A DNA stretch of 64,000 bases from a virus, in the IMG/VR virus record IMGVR_UViG_3300017971_000207, positions 1-64,000 of that record; one strand, written 5' to 3'. The notes beneath the pieces were generated by a model. The model made no database searches and was not told where the DNA came from. It saw only the letters and a list, made by a program, of their open reading frames with translations. Positions 17,701 through 25,241 of this stretch are shown in pieces (within the stretch, counting starts at the first letter, position 1; the number at the start of each line of letters is the position of its first letter). The position numbers and the translations under genes were made by a program.

Positions 17701-17822
17701 TCAGTCGGACCCTTGGGGGTAAAGCCGACGATAGCCATGTTTGATGTTGAGACCGCCTGCACCACCTGGGTAGCTGACGGAACCTCCTCGATGAAGACTC
17801 CTGGACTTAGATACTCAGCCAT
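14772..17822 (-). CDS. contractile tail sheath protein (oversized)
   Basis: A 1,016-residue protein against 659 in T4 gp18. The N-terminus MAEYLSPGVFIEEVPSATQ is the classic sheath start, followed by VGFTPKGP. The C-terminal third (LPPLGHVAGIYARTDSSKSV-like region, GLAVWGCRTI, VHARRLFMFMEKSI, PAEFVRFRF) is the conserved core that packs around the tube. The extra length is two beta insert modules near residues ~285-345 and ~615-680 (DDGAG/DDGSG ... I-x-Y-x-x-G ... YYY/YYA) and a middle segment with DTFTLNDGIN and NVEIDISADTTADDVRDSIA. A similar module is present in the major capsid protein. The start has a strong GGAGGAGG site lying inside the 3' end of a LAGLIDADG gene. Confidence 0.95.
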   Translation of the reverse strand: MAEYLSPGVFIEEVPSATQVVQAVSTSNMAIVGFTPKGPTDEATLVTSVDQFYSKFGELNANTFTGHSVLAFFANGGKRCFVVRVVPSDSVEADADIMSKVYNGWMNEGDGSSTTFSYVSSTGVFTPAGGAALNTTIIAYNGPTGTNVGINIRWRAAGTAVTTENLRNRDDSGDVTQDGTTPVQAYEFRVNPASLPALTEGDMEQFVVDPSADFVLNFDPDGSTPSTLTVPAPTSGTVGTVTSTAGSVCVFDFATGFGSVLFAGSERIVLAGDGTNLTGDFTPTTTTWQISDDGAGALNDVVIGSIASAGTIDYNDGDYSFTTTAASTPHDGAPILATYYYQAWNLDPISNGAWANEMKVQVSGNADYYTVSTQSYSRHDFSVLQYNDAVGAYEVTESYEALDFTDSTSTEYFPDVVNELSDLISVNTPGNDVYPGSLDGLQVEYNFGGGDDETTTDNGTFGGTLLRPTYVALYDLGARAVTITATAAGAVATGTITTDVQTNFADGDTFTLNDGINSPTTFEFDVTGTHTPSPGNVEIDISADTTADDVRDSIAAGINGVGATLLIYAGALTAGQVDLYHDQETSAGNQTITSVIATIVLWATSGMSGGADQAALEITDDGSGNLTGDVDPAYATIVTAGGEDLDPNTISYSTGYANFKTSANLAGGSLIKITYYAEPEETEREELFGDANKRFTDMAATPVVHYLAGSDGTFTTSTYSRSQFTNPLLQSTKQGLYALDEVDELLQVIIPDFAGDVTVTGDLLDYAASRSYLPSGGDRFIIITVPVGSDPQEAVDWFRYDLGRFSKWAALYWPWIKIADPLADGRTLTMPPLGHVAGIYARTDSSKSVGKAPAGTVDGALNWLTGLEYISTQGERDYVYPNKINPLISSTQTGLAVWGCRTIAQESEWRYVHARRLFMFMEKSIYNATAWIVFENNGAGLWSRIKAQIDGFMNGLYTGGLFYGNSPSEAYFVIVDDTNNTTSTIEAGQVIIDVGAAPNRPAEFVRFRFQQATLAA

Positions 17823-18372
17823 TACTCACCTCCTCCAGCACCGCACGACCGGAGTCAAACTTCTTCACGTTACTCAACTTCGAGCACTGCTCACGCAGGT
17901 GCTCCACCTTGTCCGGGAAAAGCCTCAACCACCCTTTACGACCCAACAGCTCATCAGTCGCAAAGACCAGGATGGCGCGCCAAATCTCAAAATCCTCTAC
18001 CTTCTTGCTCTGTAGAGGGAACCTCTCGAAGTGGGGCACGACCGAAGCCACAAGCTCCCTTGGGTCTCGCACCTGAAAAAGGAACTGCGGGTTGACCTGC
18101 TTCCTCTTCCTATTGGAGGGGTACTTAGCAGTGTCTCGATAGGTTATCCGACCGCACCCAAAGTACTCCTTCAACTTTAAGAGAACCTCTGCGTCATCCG
18201 CTCGCAGCGCTACCGCGTAGCGGATGTCCAGCTCCACACAATCGACCAGGGAACCCTTCTTGGTGCGCTTGGGTCTGAAGTTCAGGCCCGCATAGAAAGT
18301 GGCCTCCCCATCGGAAAGACCCGTCACCCACCACCCATATATGGGCGGTGACCGCTCGGCTTTGTCTGCCAT
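17815..18372 (-). CDS. single-motif LAGLIDADG homing endonuclease
   Basis: A 185-residue protein with one LAGLIDADG-type motif at residues ~14-27 (WVTGLSDGEATF) and the downstream pattern of this family (ELDIRYAVALRADDAEVLLKL, YFGCGRITYRD, FEIWRAILVFATDE). One motif implies action as a homodimer on a near-palindromic site. A strong GGAGGT site precedes the ATG. The gene ends 8 bases into the sheath gene and so overlaps its start codon, the same type of placement as the endonuclease at 8988: the 3' end of the mobile gene supplies the leader of an essential tail gene. I found no clear remnant of the old sheath start upstream. Confidence 0.9.
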   Translation of the reverse strand: MADKAERSPPIYGWWVTGLSDGEATFYAGLNFRPKRTKKGSLVDCVELDIRYAVALRADDAEVLLKLKEYFGCGRITYRDTAKYPSNRKRKQVNPQFLFQVRDPRELVASVVPHFERFPLQSKKVEDFEIWRAILVFATDELLGRKGWLRLFPDKVEHLREQCSKLSNVKKFDSGRAVLEEVSNG

Positions 18373-18403
18373 GGTGTGTTACCTCCTACAGGTCGCGGCG
18401 CTG

Positions 18404-18823
18404 TTAGGTCGATTTACGCCTGCGACGGCTCTTTGTCTTTGTGGACGTGCCCGCTGTGGAAGGCTTCGGCTCAGGAGCTGCGGGTGCTGGCTCCGGGGCC
18501 TCATCCTTGGCGATCGCCATGGTCTTCGCCTCTTCTACCGTAAGCGCTGGAGGCGCTCCGGAAACCTCTTTTTTGGGTCGCGCTGGCGCCTTCTTGGGCG
18601 CAGGCGCCTTTTTAGGAGCCGGCTTAGGCTCCGGCAACGGTGCTTTAGGGACAGGCTCAGGCTGTCGGTATAGCTGCCCCTTCCGGACGGCCCGGACCAC
18701 ACTCGCACAGGTCTGCTGCTTGCCCGTCAGCTCGACCCACGAGTTGCCCGGCACCGAGACCGAAACCCCTCCCGGCAAGGTTAGAGGGAGATTGCCCCGT
18801 CCGCGGTTGTAATACTTGGCCAT
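18404..18823 (-). CDS. small beta domain protein with Ala/Pro/Lys-rich tail
   Basis: A 139-residue protein. Residues 1-55 form a compact beta domain (NLPLTLPGGVSVSVPGNSWVELTG) like those starting the decoration proteins at 10699-12656. Residues ~60-139 are low-complexity: Pro/Ala/Lys-rich (PKAPLPEPKPAPKKAPAPKK) and ending in SRRRRKST. A folded head with an unstructured basic tail suggests a virion protein that touches DNA or another protein. The function is not known. It lies between the connector genes and the sheath block. Confidence 0.6.
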   Translation of the reverse strand: MAKYYNRGRGNLPLTLPGGVSVSVPGNSWVELTGKQQTCASVVRAVRKGQLYRQPEPVPKAPLPEPKPAPKKAPAPKKAPARPKKEVSGAPPALTVEEAKTMAIAKDEAPEPAPAAPEPKPSTAGTSTKTKSRRRRKST

Positions 18824-18845
18824 GTGTGCTCTCTCCGCTGTAAGG

Positions 18846-19610
18846 TTACAGCTCCTTAAGGCTTACGGTCAATGTTGGAGGCTGGGTTACGGTACGGTGT
18901 ACCGCTGGGCTGAACAGATCAAGCTCCGCCTCCACACGAAGACTAAGAGCTAGCCCTATGATCCGGTCAGCGATCTCCGAGTGCTCGTCCAGCACTGAGG
19001 TCCCCTGCATAAAGGTATTGTAGTACCGCGGGTCGCCCAGGCTGTCATGGACCTCCACCTTACCATAGTGCCCGTAGGTTTTCAGGATCTCGTGGAAGAC
19101 GAGCTGAACCTGCCCCCGCTGCCCGATTGCACCCCGATAGTGCGCGACCGCAGAGATCGTATAGGAGATGTCGAAGGGAGTTGCTTGGAAGCCCACCTCC
19201 ATCCGGTCGTGGCCCTCGCGGCCCGAGAACACCGTATCATCTGTGGGCAGCTTAACCTTTAGGGCCTCCCGCGGAGGCGTTACATAGGTCTGCTTCGAGG
19301 GATGCCAGCGCTCCATCGCCTGCGCGATGTCATCACGACGAATAAGCACCATCGGGACCACATAGGACTTGTACTCGTCCTCCGGCCACGAGAAGGTCAC
19401 CAGCACCCCCGGACGGCCGGGAGGTGCGTCCACCCCGTCAACCGTTAGCCAATATCGTTGATCCTGGACGAAAGCCCCCAAGGTCTCCACGATACCCTGG
19501 TCGAAGTCCCGCAGACCCACCGTCCCGGTTTGATCTTCCCCCCACCTCCGGCGCTCGGCCGCCTCACGCTGTGCAGGCGGGAGAGGCTCCTCTAGAACTT
19601 TATCAGCCAC
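18846..19610 (-). CDS. head-tail connector/tail terminator-type protein
   Basis: A 254-residue protein. Its pattern (VDAPPGRPGVLVTFSWPEDEY, HDRMEVGFQATPFDISYTIS, RGQVQLVFHEILKTYGHYG) is that of phage proteins between the neck genes and sheath. The 'PFDISYTI' strand and hydrophobic helix resemble tail terminator or tail completion proteins, which cap the tube and bind the head. No catalytic motif is seen. Position (neck genes upstream, sheath downstream) is the main basis. In T4 this slot is filled by gp15, but I cannot show direct homology. Confidence 0.5.
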   Translation of the reverse strand: MADKVLEEPLPPAQREAAERRRWGEDQTGTVGLRDFDQGIVETLGAFVQDQRYWLTVDGVDAPPGRPGVLVTFSWPEDEYKSYVVPMVLIRRDDIAQAMERWHPSKQTYVTPPREALKVKLPTDDTVFSGREGHDRMEVGFQATPFDISYTISAVAHYRGAIGQRGQVQLVFHEILKTYGHYGKVEVHDSLGDPRYYNTFMQGTSVLDEHSEIADRIIGLALSLRVEAELDLFSPAVHRTVTQPPTLTVSLKEL

Positions 19611-19643
19611 GTGACCTCCTTACCCCACAGCATACCACCTTCC

Positions 19644-20474
19644 TCAAGGTTGCACCTTCACCCCAAGCTTGTCCTGGAAGGCCACCAGCTTAGTAGCCTC
19701 CCCCACCCCAATCGAGCGGGGCGCTGCGTCCGGCCAACCGCGCCATCCCCCGAAGGACGGATCTACCAGAGATCTCCTAAGCACCTCGTTCGATCTCAGA
19801 ATAGCCTTAACCCCCCCACGCTGGAGACTAGCAAGCATGGGGCGCCAGTGCGCCTTGCTGTCACCTCCTCCTAGACCAAACTCTAGACGCGCTGCATCCA
19901 AAGCCGCCGCCGGAAGAGCACGCAATCCCCGCGCCGGTGCTGTGTCGCGCTCCCGACGTATACGACGCTGCCCCGCCTTCCGAAGAAGCGGCTCCCACTC
20001 CGAACGATCCCGACGACGGTTGGCCTCCACCCGGCCCACAACCTTCTTCCCCACCCGTTGCGATATCATCTTAGCGTCGCGTCGGCTAGGGCGGTAGGGT
20101 AGCGTGCTGGCCGTCCACGGGCTAAAACGCTCCAGCACCAGAACCGCATCAGGCGTCCGGCGACTACCGCGACGGGGCCGCACATAAAGCAGCACCTCGA
20201 CTGCATCGACCTTACGCACACGAGCCTCCCGAGGGGAGATGTGGACCGCATAGGCCGCCTCACCGTCCGACAGACCAGAAACCTCTGAGACCTGCAGGCC
20301 CTCCCTATAAGCCTTGTAGGCCGCCTTGGTGGGGATCCGGCCTACAAGGTCCTCATAAGCCCACTGCGCAGCCAGACGCACAAACTGAGCTCGAACCTTC
20401 CGGGTACGGGCTGGCCACATCTTAAGAAGCTTTAGGATCTCCCTGGTACCCTGCGTAGCCTCAACCCTCAGCAT
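19644..20474 (-). CDS. neck/connector-region protein, function unassigned
   Basis: A 276-residue basic, helix-rich protein. The N-terminal part (LKMWPARTRKVRAQFVRLAAQWAYEDLVGRIP) resembles the helical start of head-tail joining proteins. The C-terminus ends SIGVGEATKLVAFQDKLGVKV. The segment SGLSDGEAAYAVHI looks superficially like the nearby LAGLIDADG motif but lacks the rest of that fold. It overlaps the zinc protein upstream by 14 bases. Likely a connector or tail-completion component by position. Confidence 0.5.
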   Translation of the reverse strand: MLRVEATQGTREILKLLKMWPARTRKVRAQFVRLAAQWAYEDLVGRIPTKAAYKAYREGLQVSEVSGLSDGEAAYAVHISPREARVRKVDAVEVLLYVRPRRGSRRTPDAVLVLERFSPWTASTLPYRPSRRDAKMISQRVGKKVVGRVEANRRRDRSEWEPLLRKAGQRRIRRERDTAPARGLRALPAAALDAARLEFGLGGGDSKAHWRPMLASLQRGGVKAILRSNEVLRRSLVDPSFGGWRGWPDAAPRSIGVGEATKLVAFQDKLGVKVQP

Positions 20475-20952
20475 CGTCGCCCTCGTCAGACGGCCTGCCT
20501 AGTATCTCCTCGGGCCTGAACTCGTAACCTAACCGATCTGCCCACTCCTTCTCAGTGCGCAGTATCTCCCCAGCCAACGTGCCCGCAGGCGGCAGCTGAA
20601 ACCCGTTCGTCTTGGGCTTCTCGCGCAGACGACGCCGCATCTCCGAGTCTTGCAGCCACCGAACATGCTCATCGCAGACTCCGATCGTCCGAGACCAGGC
20701 CGAGCTGCGCAGCCTGTTGGTGGCCGCGCCCCCACAGACGAAGCAGAAGCGCTGAAAAGCCTCGGCGGTAAGGATGCCCCGGTAGTCGCTGAAACAGTCG
20801 CCCGAGAGAGGCGAGCCACACGGCCGTGGCGCGAGGCACCGGTCCCCTGGGATACCCCTCTCGCGCGCCTCCCAGTAGCGCTCACAGGACGCGCAGACCG
20901 CCGACAGGCCGCTCGCGCTGGCGGCCTTCATCATCGCGACCGTGATCGGCAT
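20461..20952 (-). CDS. Cys-rich putative zinc-binding protein
   Basis: A 163-residue protein with multiple Cys pairs: CASCERYW near residue 20, CLAPRPC and CFSDY near 40-55, CFVCGG near 70, and CDEHVRW near 93. The mix of Cys and His suggests one or two zinc sites. No family is recognised. It starts at the stop codon of the following small gene (shared base 20952) and lies within the connector gene group. Confidence 0.55.
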   Translation of the reverse strand: MPITVAMMKAASASGLSAVCASCERYWEARERGIPGDRCLAPRPCGSPLSGDCFSDYRGILTAEAFQRFCFVCGGAATNRLRSSAWSRTIGVCDEHVRWLQDSEMRRRLREKPKTNGFQLPPAGTLAGEILRTEKEWADRLGYEFRPEEILGRPSDEGDDAEG

Positions 20953-21137
20953 TACGTAGGAGCCTCCACCTCAATGATGGTCTCCCCCTCCGACGATATC
21001 GGCAGGTGAACCTCCTCACCAGGATTGACAGGCTGCTGGGGATCCTCCTCTGTTGCACGGACCCATATCACGCGCTCCCCCTCGTTGCGCAGCCGGCTAC
21101 CGTTGAGCAGGCGGAACCTGTCAAAGTGGATAGGCAT
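20952..21137 (-). CDS. small beta-rich hypothetical protein
   Basis: A 61-residue protein beginning MPIHFDRFRLLNGSRL. The start at 21137 is chosen over an upstream ATG because a clear TAGGAGG site lies before it. The sequence (GERVIWVRATEEDPQQPV, EEVHLPISSEGETIIEVE) suggests a small beta domain. No family is recognised. It lies in the neck gene series. Confidence 0.6.
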   Translation of the reverse strand: MPIHFDRFRLLNGSRLRNEGERVIWVRATEEDPQQPVNPGEEVHLPISSEGETIIEVEAPT

Positions 21138-21147
21138 TGAAAACCTC

Positions 21148-21732
21148 CTACGTCTGATTGAATAGGCGCCGCTCCGGCGTGAACTCCGTCCGGCGCTTGA
21201 TGTCACATCGAAACCCTACAAACTCGGCGTTGTCGTTGACGTGGCCATCCTCTACGACCCCGATAATGTCGTAGTAGTAGCCAGCGTTGGGAATGCCGCC
21301 TTCCATCCCCTGTGCGAAGGCGTTGAAGTGCGGGAAGTCCCAGACCCGGACAACATCCCCTTCCTTGGGGGACTCGGGCATATCCGCATCCTCGACGCTC
21401 AGGCGGGCGATCCACACCTGTCCCGTCCAATAGACCCTGTTCCCCTCCTCTCGCACCTCGTAGGTTTGCTCCGGCCAGGTAAGAAAGGCCCTGAGCTCGA
21501 ACGGCCCGTGCCAGTCGCGCTCAATAGGCTCGTTGTAAAGGGGGTCCAGGTTAGCTCCGCTCAGATTCTGGCTCCAATACAGGATGGTGGTCCCCTCGGC
21601 CTCGGTCGACTCCTGCGCCCAGAGGGCGTCCAGCTCCATGTTCTCCTTCTCAAGGCTGAACTCGCCGGCTGGCTTAACATCGCAGCTAGCGTTCGGACGA
21701 TACGGCTCAACCTTGGCGCACTTGTCAACCAT
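21148..21732 (-). CDS. neck/connector protein candidate
   Basis: A 194-residue protein rich in aromatic residues and beta patterns (GPFELRAFLTWPEQTYEV, VYWTGQVWIARLSVED, GDVVRVWDFPHFNAFAQG, NAGYYYDIIGVVEDGHVND). The last block, where a conserved Y-Y-D-I-I precedes a G-x-x-N-D, is typical of neck or stopper proteins of long-tailed phages. It lies directly downstream of the gp13-like gene, the slot of T4 gp14. The assignment is by pattern and position. Confidence 0.5.
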   Translation of the reverse strand: MVDKCAKVEPYRPNASCDVKPAGEFSLEKENMELDALWAQESTEAEGTTILYWSQNLSGANLDPLYNEPIERDWHGPFELRAFLTWPEQTYEVREEGNRVYWTGQVWIARLSVEDADMPESPKEGDVVRVWDFPHFNAFAQGMEGGIPNAGYYYDIIGVVEDGHVNDNAEFVGFRCDIKRRTEFTPERRLFNQT

Positions 21733-21757
21733 GGGGACCCCTTCACATCATCGGCAG

Positions 21758-22504
21758 CTACGCCGTCATAAACATCATCGGCATACCCAGCTGAATGATG
21801 TCCTCCTCCAGCTTCTCCATCTCCTCGCGGGCCTCATCCAGCAGCTTGTCCCCATCCAGATTGCGGGAGCCCTGCGCTCCGTTGTAGCTGTCGTACTTCG
21901 ACCGAACGCGTCCGAGGTCCGCTTTAGCGAAGGCCAGCGCGCGGCGCTTTATCAGATCGTGGTCTATCTCCGGCAGCTGGTCGATGGCAAAAACCGAGGT
22001 CTTGAACATGTAGATGACACGCCGAGCATACTGCGGGGTGGGGGAGAAGTAGAGCTGGCGGTTGTACTGCCGCCAATCTAGATCAGCTCCCAGCACCCTC
22101 TTAGCCGTCTCGATGTACTGCAGCGTCTGGACATAGCTAGAGTACAGACCGACACTTTGCGGAGCCGCAAAGACGTCGTAAGGTATCTCCTCATTCATCA
22201 GCAGAAAAGGTGAGAAGATCGTCGTGATGTCCTGAGAGGGGGTCTCAAACGCCACGTCAATAACGAAGTCCACCTCATCCGGGAGCGGGTAGTCGGGCTG
22301 CCCCGAGACGATGTTAATGAGCCCTTGCTTAATCAGCCCCTTCTTCGCGGCAAACCAGCGCTTGGCGCTCGCGATGGCATCATCTAAGTTGCACTGCGTC
22401 AGCTCGACCTTCCACTGGGGAGCACCGAGACGGCGCAGGATCCACTTAGATAGCGCCTCCTCATCCATAAGCTGGGAGCGGAACGCTGGCGAGCTAGCAG
22501 TCAC
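21758..22504 (-). CDS. gp13-like neck/head completion protein
   Basis: A 248-residue protein beginning at GTG 22504 after AGAGGTGA. Residues ~17-60 (LSKWILRRLGAPQWKVELTQCNLDDAIASAKRWFAAKKG) form the helical start characteristic of T4 gp13-like proteins, followed by GQPDYPLPDEVDFVIDVAF and a C-terminal region with LPEIDHDLIKRRALAFAKADLG. Head completion proteins of this type close the portal after packaging and bind the tail. It lies between the capsid genes and the neck/tail genes as in T4-like phages. Confidence 0.65.
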   Translation of the reverse strand: MTASSPAFRSQLMDEEALSKWILRRLGAPQWKVELTQCNLDDAIASAKRWFAAKKGLIKQGLINIVSGQPDYPLPDEVDFVIDVAFETPSQDITTIFSPFLLMNEEIPYDVFAAPQSVGLYSSYVQTLQYIETAKRVLGADLDWRQYNRQLYFSPTPQYARRVIYMFKTSVFAIDQLPEIDHDLIKRRALAFAKADLGRVRSKYDSYNGAQGSRNLDGDKLLDEAREEMEKLEEDIIQLGMPMMFMTA

Positions 22505-22513
22505 GGCTCACCT

Positions 22514-22684
22514 CTAGCCCAGCAAAGGGGTGCCGGGAGGAGCTGGAACCTCGGTAAGCAGCCGACAGCCTCGCTGGTCCTGCACCTCGTTAAAACCACA
22601 TTCGGTGCACCGCACCTTCTTCGTCTTACCGTCAGGGCTCAGAGACTCCTGAATTAAGCGCTTACCGCACTTAGGGCACTTCAT
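22514..22684 (-). CDS. small zinc-ribbon protein
   Basis: A 56-residue frame, MKCPKCGKRLIQE ... VRCTECGFNEV, with two CxxC knuckles 23 residues apart, a four-Cys zinc ribbon. Its ATG overlaps the stop of the preceding gene as ATGA. It fills the space between that gene and the gp13-like gene exactly. The zinc ribbon type is common in small phage proteins of unknown function. Confidence 0.75.
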   Translation of the reverse strand: MKCPKCGKRLIQESLSPDGKTKKVRCTECGFNEVQDQRGCRLLTEVPAPPGTPLLG

Positions 22685-23004
22685 GTTTTCTTCCTCCTAC
22701 GTATATCGGCCCGTTTCTTAATCTTATCCGAATACGTCCCGGTGCCCAACGTCCCCGTTACGTTATCCTCCTCCTTCTCCAGTGCTGCCTCCTCTGGCGC
22801 CTCTGTCGAGGCGAGCTTCGGAGAGGCCCCCACAGTCTTAACCGGCGCCCTGTCATTCACCTTGCGCGGCTCGACGATCTCCAACAACGAGGGGTAATAG
22901 ACGAGATACTGCTCCCCCTCCAAGATCCGACCAGGCCCTACCCGACCCACACCGGGAATAAATACTATGTCCAGGTCAGCCCTCTTCTGAAACCTCGGCA
23001 TCAT
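22681..23004 (-). CDS. small head-region protein
   Basis: A 107-residue protein. The N-terminal ~50 residues (ADLDIVFIPGVGRVGPGRIL, YLVYYPSLLEIVEP) form a short beta domain. The rest is charged, flexible and ends in a basic KKRADIRRRKKT. It overlaps the acidic gene upstream by 29 bases and the zinc ribbon downstream by ATGA. No family is recognised. The position after the major capsid protein suggests a capsid accessory or connector part. Confidence 0.6.
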   Translation of the reverse strand: MMPRFQKRADLDIVFIPGVGRVGPGRILEGEQYLVYYPSLLEIVEPRKVNDRAPVKTVGASPKLASTEAPEEAALEKEEDNVTGTLGTGTYSDKIKKRADIRRRKKT

Positions 23005-23485
23005 CTACTGTCTCCTTGTCGTCCGTCTCTACCACAACCCCGTCGTCTCCACCCTCCAGCACATCGTCCTCGCTAGCTGCGGGGGCCTCCGCAGGCTCAA
23101 GGGCCTCCGCAGGCTCAGCGACCACGTGGTCGTCTGACTCCTCGGGACCCTCCACCTCTACCTCGACCTCGGTTGGCCCACCATCCTCCGTGAGCGTGCA
23201 ACAGAGCACCTCCGCCGCCTCAATAACCCCCTCGAACGAGTCCCGCAGAAGCTTCAACGCCCCCGCAAGCCGCTCTGCGGCTGCCCTCTGAGCCTCCGTA
23301 GTCCGTAAGGGGGGTAACACCTCCACAGGCTCTGCGGGCTCTTGTGGAGCGTCCTGGACCGCCTGCGGAGCATCGTCCTCCCCAAGCTCCGGCGCCTCCG
23401 CGTCGTCAATGTCCTGCGGAACCATCAAAGGTTCCTCCAGGCCCAGCCCTGCCAGCTCCTGGGCAATCTGCTCTGCCCTGTCCAT
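22976..23485 (-). CDS. acidic Ala/Glu/Asp-rich protein
   Basis: A 169-residue protein starting MDRAEQIAQELAGLGLEE after a GGAGGT site; this start is preferred to an upstream ATG without one. One helix (TTEAQRAAAERLAGALKLLRD) sits between two acidic low-complexity arms rich in Glu, Asp, Ala, Pro and Val. It is strongly negatively charged and may serve as a DNA mimic, scaffold-like or linker protein. One exact copy of the CGACCACGTGGTCG palindrome lies inside it, coding D-D-H-V-V. No family is recognised. Confidence 0.6.
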   Translation of the reverse strand: MDRAEQIAQELAGLGLEEPLMVPQDIDDAEAPELGEDDAPQAVQDAPQEPAEPVEVLPPLRTTEAQRAAAERLAGALKLLRDSFEGVIEAAEVLCCTLTEDGGPTEVEVEVEGPEESDDHVVAEPAEALEPAEAPAASEDDVLEGGDDGVVVETDDKETVDDAEVSEEG

Positions 23486-23560
23486 ACCGCACCTCCGTCC
23501 AATGAATAACCCCGCCGCACAGCGGCCGTCCACTAAAGCTTATGCTACCCCATAACACGC

Positions 23561-23596
23561 CAAGCCACCACACCGCGCAAACAGCATGGTGGCTTG
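23561..23596 (-). terminator. 10-bp hairpin downstream of the major capsid gene
   Basis: CAAGCCACCA and TGGTGGCTTG form a 10-bp stem with a 16-base loop in the 199-base gap between the capsid protein stop (23685) and the next start (23485). No T-run follows. It may be a processing or stability hairpin rather than an intrinsic terminator, and would help raise capsid mRNA over downstream genes. A smaller GGGTA/TACCC stem lies near 23634. Confidence 0.45.
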
Positions 23597-23684
23597 AAAG
23601 ACGAGCAACGAGGGCAACGTGCAGCAGGCCACGGGTAGAGCATACCCACGGCACTGCTAAGAGCCTACCTGTTTCCGCAGAGGC

Positions 23685-25193
23685 TTACAGGTTAAGGATA
23701 CGGATGCTCCCGTAGTACTCCGGACGAAGCAGCTTGCTCGCGTAGCGGGTCCGAAGGCCCTTGCGGAAGCTGAAGTCGTTCGGGTCGAGGAAGGTGGGCG
23801 TCACCTGCAACGGGATGTACGGGGCCCAGACAAAGCCGCTGTCCAGGTAGCTGTCACCCTTGAGGCCGACGAGCATCTGGTCAGAGGTAAAGAAGGGATC
23901 CTCGTAGACCCACCATTTATTCATGAGGGTTCCGACCTTATAGATCGAGAACTGCCCATGCTGGGTGAGCGGTCGGGGAAGGTCCTCGGGATCAGTCGGG
24001 CTCATACCGCGCGCCCACAGAGGCCGGAAGTCGCCGTGCGTGGTCAGCTGGGTGAGCAGCGCTGAGATCTCAGGGCTGGTGACAATCCAGTTGGCCGGTG
24101 CGCGGAGGGTCCGCTTGTGGATGAGGTTACTAACCGTACTGATCGTGGTGATGAGCGCCCGCAGGTGGTCCAGCTCACTGATGCCTGCCGGCGGGACGCG
24201 GTCGAAGGTGCCCGTGGTCGTGGTAGCCGACTGGAAGAGCGCCTGGATAATCTCCCTATCGATCTCAAGAGCAATCTCCTGAGCGATAGCCGACACCATC
24301 TCGGTCTCTGCGTCGATACCATGAAATGCCCGCAGGTCCTCAGCAGCCTCGGCGGACCACAGCGCCTTAAGGCGTCGCGGCACAGCCTCCACAGGAGCCT
24401 TTTTCACATCCAGGTTGATCTGCGGGATCTTGGTGTTCAGCTCACCGTCGTAGTAGTAGAACGCCTTGACCTGGTTCCCCGTGGCCGGGATGTTCTGGAA
24501 CTTGAACGCCGTGATAGCGCCGTTCGAGTAGTTGATAGAGCCACCTACCGAGCCACCAGTAGGCACGAAGGTGAAGCCTCCAGCCCCATCATCCGTCGCC
24601 TCCTGGACCGTCGCACCGGTGGTGGCGTTGATCTCACGAATGATTACACTGTAACCCTTCGAGGCATCCAGCGGCCGCACAGGATTGAAGGCCAAGGTGC
24701 AGGTCATGACGGCGCCGCCTCCACCGTAGTTGATGCCGTCACCCGTGACGCAGATCTCGCCGTTGATGTACTCCGAGGAGTAATCACGGTCGAAGTCTCG
24801 GGGGAACACCGCCCCGGCTGTGGTCGCCCCCTTGGTGGTGCCGTACACATAGTCGAGGAAGAAGACTGCCCCGACGGGTGCCGTCATCGGCTGAACAGAG
24901 ACGATCTCGTTGGCAATAAGATTCGGGAATACCCGGCGCAAAACAGGAAAGATAAACTTGGTGAACGACCCGACGTTCACCGTGCGAGTCTCCTCGTTTA
25001 GACCCTTAAGGTAATCCGCCTGGTTCTCCATAAGGATGGCAGTTACCCCGAGCGTGTAACGCTCCTGGTCAGTCCTGTCTGGCATTCCCTCCAGGAACTC
25101 TCGCCACTTCCGGACCAGCGCGCCAACGTACGATTTGTCGGCGATCGTCCGACGAGAATCCTCGCTAAGGATTTGTCGAGCTTCAGTGCCCAT
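23685..25193 (-). CDS. major capsid protein (T4 gp23-like)
   Basis: A 502-residue protein, close to the 521 of T4 gp23. The block VGSFTKFIFPVLRRVFPNLI, then IVSVQPMTAPVGAVFFLDY, is the signature N-terminal region of gp23-type HK97-fold capsid proteins. LNE at residues 65-67 fits the (L/I)xE site that gp21-type proteases cut, which would remove a 67-residue propeptide. Residues ~165-250 hold an inserted beta module (TDDGAGG ... GSINYSNG ... AFYYYDG) that resembles the sheath inserts. The C-terminal part (LIHKRTLRAPANWIVTSPEI) is also family-typical. It comes after the protease-scaffold gene as in T4. Confidence 0.93.
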   Translation of the reverse strand: MGTEARQILSEDSRRTIADKSYVGALVRKWREFLEGMPDRTDQERYTLGVTAILMENQADYLKGLNEETRTVNVGSFTKFIFPVLRRVFPNLIANEIVSVQPMTAPVGAVFFLDYVYGTTKGATTAGAVFPRDFDRDYSSEYINGEICVTGDGINYGGGGAVMTCTLAFNPVRPLDASKGYSVIIREINATTGATVQEATDDGAGGFTFVPTGGSVGGSINYSNGAITAFKFQNIPATGNQVKAFYYYDGELNTKIPQINLDVKKAPVEAVPRRLKALWSAEAAEDLRAFHGIDAETEMVSAIAQEIALEIDREIIQALFQSATTTTGTFDRVPPAGISELDHLRALITTISTVSNLIHKRTLRAPANWIVTSPEISALLTQLTTHGDFRPLWARGMSPTDPEDLPRPLTQHGQFSIYKVGTLMNKWWVYEDPFFTSDQMLVGLKGDSYLDSGFVWAPYIPLQVTPTFLDPNDFSFRKGLRTRYASKLLRPEYYGSIRILNL

Positions 25194-25241
25194 GTGTTAT
25201 CTCTCCTTGATTGTTCTCTCGTTACTCGCTTGTTAACGCGC

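Noticed and set aside
19644-20474. SGLSDGEAAY as a LAGLIDADG motif
   Set aside because: It resembles the motif of the gene at 17815 (GLSDGEATF) but the surrounding helix and the rest of the fold are missing, and the gene sits in the connector slot.
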